33,173 nt of DNA, taken from positions 1-33,173 of the forward strand of contig JAMOVU010000112.1 in the NCBI GenBank assembly GCA_027067555.1. Direction: 5' to 3'. Shown here piece after piece: positions 26,597 to 33,173 of this stretch (positions are counted from its first letter, which is position 1; each line of letters starts with the position of its first letter). Made by a program: the position numbers and the translations under genes. The notes beneath the pieces are model-generated. The model worked only from the letters and a program-made list of their open reading frames with translations, was not told the origin of the DNA and ran no database searches. Source of the stretch: Candidatus Aminicenantota bacterium (GTDB taxonomy: Bacteria; Acidobacteriota; Aminicenantia; JAMOAD01).

Positions 26597-27831
26597 TTAA
26601 TTCCCTTTTCTTCCATCTTTTCAAGAATCTTTTTAACTCCGCCTCTCATCTTCTCAAGAGCCTTAAATCCTCTGATTCCAAGCTCAATTAATTCTTTTTC
26701 TTCTTTGTTAAGAAAGATTTCAAAATCATCCGCTTTTTTAAGAATCTCTATTCCTTTGCTTTCCTTGAGTTTTTCCACAATATCCTTAAAGTTTTCATAG
26801 TGATTCCCCGTAAGGGTCGGTACTTTGTGAAAGATGGGCTCCAAAACATTGTGTCCTCCAACAGGTTTTAAGCTCCCTCCGACAAAGGCAAGATCCCCTA
26901 TGGAGTAAACATTAAAAAGTTCTCCTATTGTGTTTAAGATAAGGACATCATACTCTGAGGATAATTCTGTTTTAAGGCTCGCCTTAAGCTCTGTTTTCTC
27001 TTTTATCATCTTTAAAATATATTCGCTTCTTTCTATGTGTCTCGGAGCAATAATAAGCTGCCATCCTTTCTTATATTTTTCAAACACTTTCAGAATAAGC
27101 TCCTCTTCTCCCTCTGTTGTGCTTCCGCATACAAGGACTCTTCTTTTTTTATCAATTTTAAGGTTTTCTTTGATTTTATTTTTTTCTTCTTCTGAAATTT
27201 CTTTGAATTCAATATCAGCTTTAAGATTGCCTGTTAAAACTATTTTATCATTGTCAACTCCGAAGGATTTTAAAAAATCCGCATATCTTTTCTCAGGGAC
27301 AAAGAAAATATCAACAAGGGAAAAAACTTTTTTATAGTAAAAGGAGAATCTTTTGTAATTTTTTTCATTTCCGAGTCTGAAATTCACAATCCAGATGGGA
27401 ATATCCCTTTTTTTTAAAAAATAGTACAAATTCAACCAGAATTCAGCCTCTGCCACAATAAACACAGATGGTTCAAGGTTTTTTAGAAAGGATTTTATTG
27501 AAAACAAAAGCTCAAATGGGGCGGGAAATATTTTATGGGCTCCTGATGAATACTTTTTCTTTGCTGTTGAGAAGCCTGAGGAAGTACCGACTGAAATCGT
27601 AATATTGCAGTTTCTTTCCTTAACTTTTTCAATCAAAGTTTTTAAACTCAAAATTTCTCCGACGGATACACCGTGAAAGTGAACAGCTTTGACAGGAGAT
27701 TCCCTTTGAAAATAAAGTCTTTTTAAATAAAATTTGAAATTCTTTTTTTTGATAATAGCCCTTAAGAAAAGGAGAGAGAGTAAAACGGGGGAAAAGATAA
27801 ATAAAAAAAGATTATAAAAAAAGAGAAACAT
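26590..27831 (-). CDS. kdtA: 3-deoxy-D-manno-octulosonic acid transferase
   Basis: HFHGVSVGEILSLKTLIEKVK, AEAEFWLNLYYFLKKRDIPIWIVNFRL, VCGSTTEGEEELIL, FVGGSLKPVGGHNVLEPIFHKVPTLTG. Confidence 0.96.
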   Translation of the reverse strand: MFLFFYNLFLFIFSPVLLSLLFLRAIIKKKNFKFYLKRLYFQRESPVKAVHFHGVSVGEILSLKTLIEKVKERNCNITISVGTSSGFSTAKKKYSSGAHKIFPAPFELLFSIKSFLKNLEPSVFIVAEAEFWLNLYYFLKKRDIPIWIVNFRLGNEKNYKRFSFYYKKVFSLVDIFFVPEKRYADFLKSFGVDNDKIVLTGNLKADIEFKEISEEEKNKIKENLKIDKKRRVLVCGSTTEGEEELILKVFEKYKKGWQLIIAPRHIERSEYILKMIKEKTELKASLKTELSSEYDVLILNTIGELFNVYSIGDLAFVGGSLKPVGGHNVLEPIFHKVPTLTGNHYENFKDIVEKLKESKGIEILKKADDFEIFLNKEEKELIELGIRGFKALEKMRGGVKKILEKMEEKGIKC

Positions 27832-27836
27832 TTTTT

Positions 27837-27865
27837 ATTATAAAAGTTTAGAGTTCTTTATTCAA
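27837..27865 (-). promoter_or_regulatory. Putative leaderless kdtA promoter
   Basis: Minus strand TTGAAT-N17-TATAAT-AAAAA-ATG(27831); no SD room. Confidence 0.55.
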
Positions 27866-27960
27866 GGAAACATTGGGAGCCATCAGCAGAGCAGCAGCTG
27901 TGTTGTTTTGTTTGTCTTGTGTCTTGTTTTTTTAATAATTTTTCTATCTATTAATCCTCT

Positions 27961-28463
27961 TTAAACCAAAGAAAGCCTCACTGAAAGAATCAAAAAGGAT
28001 ATTATTAAAATACCTACTTTCCATTTAACATCATAAAAAGAGCAATGATCAATTATAGCAATAGGAAGAATGAGCAGTGAAGTTACTAATAAAAGGATTG
28101 TAATTGTCAATAAATTCCTGAAAATTTTCAAATATGGGTTATTGTCTAATAATTTTTTAATAATAAGGTAACATATCCATAAAAGACCAAAAAACATCAA
28201 GAATAAAAAAGGATAATAATTAAATCTAAAAAGTTTAACCGGATCATCAATAATTCCTTTAATATCTTTAAACCATTTATCTTAATAGTATAAAAAGTAT
28301 AATCCGTAAGATCAGAAAAAATACCACCAGTTTTTTTTGTAATTTCTATTTTAATAGTATATTTAAAATACGGTAAAAACATAGAAAAAATTCCAATTAC
28401 TGAAAAAAACAGAAGTGAAAACAAGTATTTTTGTTTTAAATTTTCAATTGACATTTTACCCAC
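27961..28463 (-). pseudogene. Multi-pass membrane protein gene split by an apparent 1-nt indel near 28281
   Basis: Track ORFs 28197-28463 and 27961-28200 are in different frames; reading across gives ...DLTDYTFYTI|(x)DKWFKDIKGIIDDPVKLFRFNYYPFLFLMFFGLLWICYLIIKK..., a continuous hydrophobic protein of about 167 aa. Confidence 0.6.
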
Positions 28464-28880
28464 TTTTTATAAATATCAAAATCAGAAACAAATTTAGTAT
28501 TAAATTCAATGTAAAAACCAAATTTATAATTTAAAAGAGATGTACAAGCTTGTAGTTTTTTGTGATCGTAAGCTTTAGATTTTTCGTCGTGTTTTGTTTT
28601 TCATTAACCTCAATAACGAGTAAATTATCTTTATTGTTTCCTCTTTTATGACATGGTAAACCTTTGTTTATTTTAAATCCGTAGATTTCGTATCTTTTAT
28701 TTTCAATTGTAATCTTTTCGTTATATAGATTTCTTCTTTTCTCTTTATTTTTCCTCCTCTTTGCAGAAGAAATTGTTCTCTTTTTAAAAAAACAAATAAA
28801 GCTTTTATAAAATCTTCAATTCTTGGAAAATTCTCTTGTTTCAAATAGGTAATTATCTTTTCTCTTCTCATTTTTTCCCA
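28436..28880 (-). pseudogene. Decayed member of the orphan 'HKRG...NLLVIEVKK' (PD-(D/E)xK-like) small protein family
   Basis: Frame pieces: REKIITYLKQENFPRIEDF; RNLYNEKITIENKRYEIYGFKINKGLPCHKRGNNKDNLLVIEVNE; shifted frame KHDEKSKAYDHKKLQACTSLLNYKFGFYIEFNTKFVSDFDIYKKWVKCQLKI*. Matches my memory of ERxIxxRLxxYL / EYNRN / PDIIxHKRGxNxxNLLVIEVKK / D-KL-A-T-Y-YGxxI in widespread uncharacterised proteins. Confidence 0.5.
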
Positions 28881-29021
28881 TTTGTTTTATTCCAAACTTT
28901 TTTCTTTTTAGATGCAAGTTTTCTTTTTTCATCACACTATTGTCCTGAAAAAAGTTCGGAAGCTTAGGACTTTGAGGCTTTATAATATACAAATTGCTAA
29001 AAATGGGAACCGGTAAAATCC

Positions 29022-29050
29022 TTGACAAAACCATCTCTCATAGTTATATT
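29022..29050 (+). promoter_or_regulatory. Sigma70-type promoter upstream of the ABC exporter genes
   Basis: TTGACA (29022-29027)-N17-TATATT (29045-29050). Confidence 0.6.
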
Positions 29051-29090
29051 ATAAAAGCCTTGAGCTTTCAGCTTTAAAAATTTAATTTTT

Positions 29091-29124
29091 AGGTATTAAA
29101 TGAAATTAGGTATTAAATGAAATG
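29091..29124 (+). repeat. Tandem 17-bp duplication AGGTATTAAATGAAAT(T/G) x2
   Basis: 29091-29107 aggtattaaatgaaatt and 29108-29124 aggtattaaatgaaatg, 16/17 identical. Confidence 0.9.
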
Positions 29125-29277
29125 AGGAATATTGATAATTACATTGCTTCTAAAAAAGACTATAAGTTGCCATTAAGAATTTGTGAAGTAAATGAAAATT
29201 TTCCGGAACACGAAAATAGGTTTAAAAAGCTTTTGGCTTATGAGCTTTCAAGGAGGGAGGATTCATGGAAAAGATAG
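29122..29277 (+). CDS. Possible 51-aa leader/remnant ORF overlapping the ABC ATPase start
   Basis: MRNIDNYIASKKDYKLPLRICEVNENFPEHENRFKKLLAYELSRREDSWKR*; below the track's apparent ORF size cutoff; no family recognised. Confidence 0.35.
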   Translation: MRNIDNYIASKKDYKLPLRICEVNENFPEHENRFKKLLAYELSRREDSWKR

Positions 29278-30167
29278 TAATTAAAAATGTTTCAAAATCT
29301 TATGGAGAGGTGAAAGCTGTTGATAACCTTTCCCTATCAATTGAGTCAGGAAAAATTTACGGTATATTGGGACCGAATGGAGCAGGAAAAACAACAACCA
29401 TAAGAATGCTACTTAATATTATCTCCCCTGACTCAGGGGAAATCTTTATTGAGGGAAAACCGTTTGAAGAGAGTATGAAGGATCGAATTGGCTATCTTCC
29501 TGAGGAGAGAGGACTTTACAGAAAGATGAAGGTTAAAGACACTTTATGCTTTTTTGCAGAGCTTAAAGGGATGAAACCAAAGGATGCTCAAAAAGCAGCA
29601 AAAGAGTGGGTAGAGAAAATCGGTTTGGAAGATTGGTTTGAAAGGAAGATTGAAGAGCTTTCCAAAGGAATGCAGCAAAAGATTCAATTCGTATCATCAA
29701 TAATTCACAACCCTGATATTATTATTTTTGATGAACCTTTTTCAGGTCTTGATCCATTGAACACTGAGATGCTTCTTGACATAATGATAGAAATGAAGAG
29801 GAAAGGTTCCACCATTCTCTTTTCCACGCACATATTGGAGCATGCTGAAAAATTGGTTGATAGTGTTACCCTGATTAAGAAGGGAAAGAATGTTTTGTCC
29901 GGAACCCTTGAGGAAATTAAAAATGAATTTTCAGCAAACATTTTTCGTATAGGTCTTGAAGATGAGAACCCTAAAATCGGTGAATTTCCTTATGTGAAAA
30001 ATCTTACTAACTTTGGAAAGGAGTATGAGGTGGAAGTTGAGGATAATGTGGATTCTGTTAAATTTTTGAAGGATATAGTTGATAGTGGAATTAAAATTTT
30101 AAAGTTTGAAAAGGTTCAACCATCTCTTACGAACATCTATTTAAAAGTTATGAAGGAGGAAGAATAA
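29265..30167 (+). CDS. ABC transporter ATP-binding protein, NatA-like
   Basis: Walker A GPNGAGKTTTIRML, signature LSKGMQQKIQF, Walker B IIIFDEPFSGLDP; C-terminal domain typical of NatA/CcmA-type exporters. Confidence 0.95.
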   Translation: MEKIVIKNVSKSYGEVKAVDNLSLSIESGKIYGILGPNGAGKTTTIRMLLNIISPDSGEIFIEGKPFEESMKDRIGYLPEERGLYRKMKVKDTLCFFAELKGMKPKDAQKAAKEWVEKIGLEDWFERKIEELSKGMQQKIQFVSSIIHNPDIIIFDEPFSGLDPLNTEMLLDIMIEMKRKGSTILFSTHILEHAEKLVDSVTLIKKGKNVLSGTLEEIKNEFSANIFRIGLEDENPKIGEFPYVKNLTNFGKEYEVEVEDNVDSVKFLKDIVDSGIKILKFEKVQPSLTNIYLKVMKEEE

Positions 30168-31480
30168 TGAAAGTTTTTACAATAATAAAAAAAGAGTTAA
30201 AAGAGATAGTTGTTAAAAAGGCTTTTATAATTGGTACCCTTCTTACACCTGTTTTAATTGTAGGTATGGTTTTTTTACCAACCTATATAATGGGAAGAGT
30301 TGCAAAGACAGAAGCTACAATTAAGGTTATAGATTATACCGGAGATATTACTTCTCAATTAAAGAAAGAGTTAGAAGTATCAAATAAAGAGAAAAGTAAG
30401 AAAAACTCTCCTGATAAGGATATGAAGAATAAGGAGATGGTTGAAGGGATTGTTACGTTTAAAATAATTAACCTGAATCCTGAAGGGAGAAATCTTAAGA
30501 CTCTTGAGGACGAGCTTAAAAAGGAAATAGAGGAGAAAAAAATATACGGTTATTTAATAATTCCGAAAGATTTTTATAAAAAAAGAGCTGTTGTTTTTAA
30601 GGCAAAAAATGTGGCAAACATTGCTGTAATCAAATCTTTAAACAGTTCTTTGAGAAAAATTGCAACAAAAAAATTGCTTGAAAAGGAGAACTTCCCTCCG
30701 GAAAAGATAGAGGAACTTATCAAGGGAGTATCTATTTCAACAATTAAAATAGAAAAAGGTAGGGAAAAAAAGAGCAGTTTTATCGGGGAGTATCTTCTTG
30801 CGGTAATGTTGGTTGTTCTTATCTTTATGGTTATTCTTATTTATGGACAGACAGTGATGAGAGGGATTGTTGAAGAGAAAAATGTAAGGGTTACTGAGGT
30901 TTTATTATCATCTGTTGACTCTTTCACACTCTTTTTAGGGAAAATCTTGGGAGTCGGGGCTGCCGGAATGCTTCAGGTTTTAATATGGGCTTTGATGTTT
31001 TTCGGAGGATACATATATTTTACATCCTTTCTTCCCGCTGAATTCAAAGGGCTTTCTGTTGCACCGATTGCTTATGTAAGCTTTGGTGTGTTTTTTATTC
31101 TCGGTTATTTTCTTTATTCAACCTTTTTTGCTGTCGCAGGAGCTGTTTCAAATACTGATCAGGAGGCACAGCAGTTTATACAGCCAATTATGATTTTAAT
31201 TATAATTCCTTATCTGATTTCATTTTCAAGTATTCAAAATCCTGAAAACCCGGTGGTTGTGGCTCTTTCATTCTTCCCTTTTTTCACTCCGATGCTGATG
31301 TTTGTAAGGATGGCTTTCTCATCCGTCCCTATTTATCAGTTTCTTCTTTCAATAGTGATTTTGATAGCAACAACAATATTTATGATATACATTTCAGCAA
31401 AGATATTCAGAATAGGAATACTTTCCTATGGCAAAAAGCCAACATTAAAAGAATTAATAAAATGGCTTAAGGTGAAATAA
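30167..31480 (+). CDS. ABC transporter permease, NatB-like (ABC-2 family)
   Basis: KELKEIVVKKAFIIGTLLTPVLIVGMV...YGQTVMRGIVEEKNVRVTEVLLSSVDSFTLFLGKILGVGAAGMLQVLIW; translationally coupled to ATPase. Confidence 0.93.
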   Translation: MKVFTIIKKELKEIVVKKAFIIGTLLTPVLIVGMVFLPTYIMGRVAKTEATIKVIDYTGDITSQLKKELEVSNKEKSKKNSPDKDMKNKEMVEGIVTFKIINLNPEGRNLKTLEDELKKEIEEKKIYGYLIIPKDFYKKRAVVFKAKNVANIAVIKSLNSSLRKIATKKLLEKENFPPEKIEELIKGVSISTIKIEKGREKKSSFIGEYLLAVMLVVLIFMVILIYGQTVMRGIVEEKNVRVTEVLLSSVDSFTLFLGKILGVGAAGMLQVLIWALMFFGGYIYFTSFLPAEFKGLSVAPIAYVSFGVFFILGYFLYSTFFAVAGAVSNTDQEAQQFIQPIMILIIIPYLISFSSIQNPENPVVVALSFFPFFTPMLMFVRMAFSSVPIYQFLLSIVILIATTIFMIYISAKIFRIGILSYGKKPTLKELIKWLKVK

Positions 31481-31492
31481 ACTTAATTTTTT

Positions 31493-31521
31493 TTGACATA
31501 ATTTTCCCTCTCTGGTAGATT
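31493..31521 (+). promoter_or_regulatory. Putative promoter of GH3 gene
   Basis: TTGACA-N17-TAGATT, with TGG just before the -10; SD GAGGTG begins 6 nt after the -10. Confidence 0.5.
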
Positions 31522-31541
31522 TAGTTTGAGGTGCTTTTTTT

Positions 31542-33086
31542 ATGAGAGGAGGAAATAATTTTTCAGAACTTTCTTTGGAGAAGAAAATCGGGCAAATGTT
31601 TATGCTTGGTTTTCAAGGGAAAAAATTATCCGATGGATTTAAAGATTTTGTTAATAAGGCAAATATAGGATTTATAATCCTTTTTTCAAGAAATTTTGAA
31701 AGTCCGGAGCAGCTTATAACTCTTACAAATGAGATTCATTCGCTTGGAGATATTCAGCCAATGATATTTACTGATCAGGAGGGAGGAACCGTATGCCAAT
31801 TCGGAGAATACTTAGCTACTTATGTTTCACCAATGGGAATTGCTGTGACTGGAAAACCTGAAAATGCTTTTAAAGCGGGAAGGGGAATAGGGAATGATTT
31901 GAAAGCTGTCGGTATTGACGGAAATATTGCTCCTGTTGTTGATGTAAACTTGAATAAAGATAATCCTATAATTGGAATAAGGGCATTTTCGGATGATCCG
32001 GAAGAGGTCATAGAATATGCCGGAGAATTTTTGAGAGGACTTCATTCTGCTGAAGTAGCAGCTGTTTTAAAACACTTTCCCGGACATGGCAGAACCATTG
32101 AAGATTCGCATTCTTCACTTCCAATGGTTGATGTTTCTTTGGATATTTTAAAAGAATCGGATTTATTACCGTATTATGAACTTTCAGACAGGACAGATTT
32201 TATTATGTCAGCTCATGTTAATTTTGAAAAAATAGACAAGAATAATATTCCGGCGACATTTTCACCGGTTTTTAAAAAAATTTTAAGAGAAGAGACCGGA
32301 TTTGATGGGGTTTATATGACAGACTGTCTTGAAATGTCTGCCATAAAAAATAATTTTTCTGCTGAAGAAATCATTGAGGGGGCGCTTTCAGGGGGGACTG
32401 ATGTTTTGGTTTCAAGCGGATATAAAAAGGATTTTGAATTTCAGAAATCCCTTTACTTTAAGCTTTTTGATTTGGTTAAAAAAAATAAAATTAGCAGAGA
32501 AAGGATAGAATTTTCGTATGAGAGAATACTCAGGGTAAAGAAGAAATTTTCAAATCTTTTGGAGAGAAAATTCATAAAAAATACTCCGAAATTAAGAGCA
32601 AATTACGAAGAAGAGAAAAAAATAGCAAAAGAAGCTATTCTTGTTGTTCAAAGGGATAATTTAAAGAAGCTTCCAATATCCTCTGATAGGAGTGTAGGAA
32701 TAATTGAATGGGAGAAAGCTCCTTCTACCATTCCGATTTCAGAAGCAAGAAAAAAAAGTTTTCTTTATGAGATTGGGGAAAAATATTTTAAAAAAGTAGA
32801 GCTTTTGCTTTTACCTCTCATTGATAAACTACCTGAGAAGATAGATTCTTTCTTACACTCTTTTGATGAGATTATTGTTGCAACTTATTCAAGATATTCG
32901 GAAGCGGAAAAAATTCAGGGGAAGGCCGTAAGGGAAATTTTAAAAAGAAGAAAGGATGCTATTATTGTTTCTACCGGAAATCCTTATGATATCAGACAAT
33001 TCCCTGATGCAGACGAGTACATCTGTACTTTTGGTTTCAGAAAAGTTCAGATTGAGGCTTTATTTGAAACTCTTTTATCAATTTAG
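31542..33086 (+). CDS. Glycoside hydrolase family 3, NagZ-like beta-N-acetylhexosaminidase with C-terminal second domain
   Basis: EKKIGQMFMLGFQG, FTDQEGGTVCQF, IGIRAFSDDPEEV, KHFPGHGRTIEDSHSSLPMV (NagZ His-Asp loop), GVYMTDCLEMSAI (nucleophile Asp); no signal peptide. Confidence 0.92.
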   Translation: MRGGNNFSELSLEKKIGQMFMLGFQGKKLSDGFKDFVNKANIGFIILFSRNFESPEQLITLTNEIHSLGDIQPMIFTDQEGGTVCQFGEYLATYVSPMGIAVTGKPENAFKAGRGIGNDLKAVGIDGNIAPVVDVNLNKDNPIIGIRAFSDDPEEVIEYAGEFLRGLHSAEVAAVLKHFPGHGRTIEDSHSSLPMVDVSLDILKESDLLPYYELSDRTDFIMSAHVNFEKIDKNNIPATFSPVFKKILREETGFDGVYMTDCLEMSAIKNNFSAEEIIEGALSGGTDVLVSSGYKKDFEFQKSLYFKLFDLVKKNKISRERIEFSYERILRVKKKFSNLLERKFIKNTPKLRANYEEEKKIAKEAILVVQRDNLKKLPISSDRSVGIIEWEKAPSTIPISEARKKSFLYEIGEKYFKKVELLLLPLIDKLPEKIDSFLHSFDEIIVATYSRYSEAEKIQGKAVREILKRRKDAIIVSTGNPYDIRQFPDADEYICTFGFRKVQIEALFETLLSI

Positions 33087-33113
33087 GCTATTAATTATCA
33101 GGGGTGAGATTTA

Positions 33114-33122
33114 TGGTATAAT
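33114..33122 (+). promoter_or_regulatory. Putative extended -10 promoter for the terminal gene
   Basis: TGG-TATAAT-TAAT-AGAGG-...-ATG(33137). Confidence 0.4.
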
Positions 33123-33136
33123 TAATAGAGGTTTTG

Positions 33137-33173
33137 ATGAATAATCTTAGAGTAAGTTCTTCAGGTATTAGAG
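33137..33173 (+). CDS. Start of a probable phosphohexomutase (phosphoglucosamine/phosphomannomutase family), truncated by window edge
   Basis: MNNLRVSSSGIR..., resembling the N-terminal '(L/M)(K/R)VSxSGIRG' signature of alpha-D-phosphohexomutases; only 12 codons visible. Confidence 0.5.
   Translation, partial: MNNLRVSSSGIR

Noticed and set aside
26930-27337. 135-aa plus-strand ORF inside kdtA
   Set aside because: Antisense shadow, no recognisable motif.
28816-29034. 72-aa minus-strand ORF MVLSRILPVPIFSNLYIIKPQSPKLPN...
   Set aside because: Lies in the decayed island, low-complexity and overlapping another frame; at most part of the relic, not supported as a separate gene.
1-33173. CRISPR arrays, tRNA/rRNA genes, transposases or toxin-antitoxin operons
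   Set aside because: No regularly spaced repeats, no cloverleaf-like GTTCRANNC blocks in intergenic gaps, no transposase/integrase motifs or classical TA pairs found by eye.

Overview
AT-rich bacterial chromosome segment, densely packed and mostly housekeeping. Diderm/LPS-type genes are present (kdtA, lpxK, an LpxL-type acyltransferase). Minus strand, left to right: truncated GT4 glycosyltransferase, glnA, moaE/moaD; pyruvate kinase; an 81-aa orphan plus an ODP-type metallo-beta-lactamase-fold protein; glyS, glyQ, gcvPB, gcvPA, gcvH; secF, secD, yajC, tgt, methyltransferase; MobB with a C-terminal Cys4 module; S46 peptidase; membrane-anchored PHP-domain protein; LpxL-like/lpxK/kdtA. Plus strand: rmuC, acpS, BtuF-like binding protein; a TPR-type membrane protein; a NatAB-like ABC exporter; NagZ-like GH3; and the first 12 codons of a probable phosphohexomutase. 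I see no tRNA, rRNA, CRISPR array, transposase or intact defence system. The main non-routine signals are: (1) several genes whose -10-like hexamer lies 5-6 nt from the start codon or abuts the Shine-Dalgarno, suggesting leaderless or ultra-short-leader transcripts; (2) a 1.4-kb low-coding-density island between kdtA and the ABC exporter that holds two adjacent frame-disrupted genes; (3) a glycine-centred, overlapping operon with an ODP-like protein and an uncharacterised partner. No wholly new system can be proven from the sequence alone.
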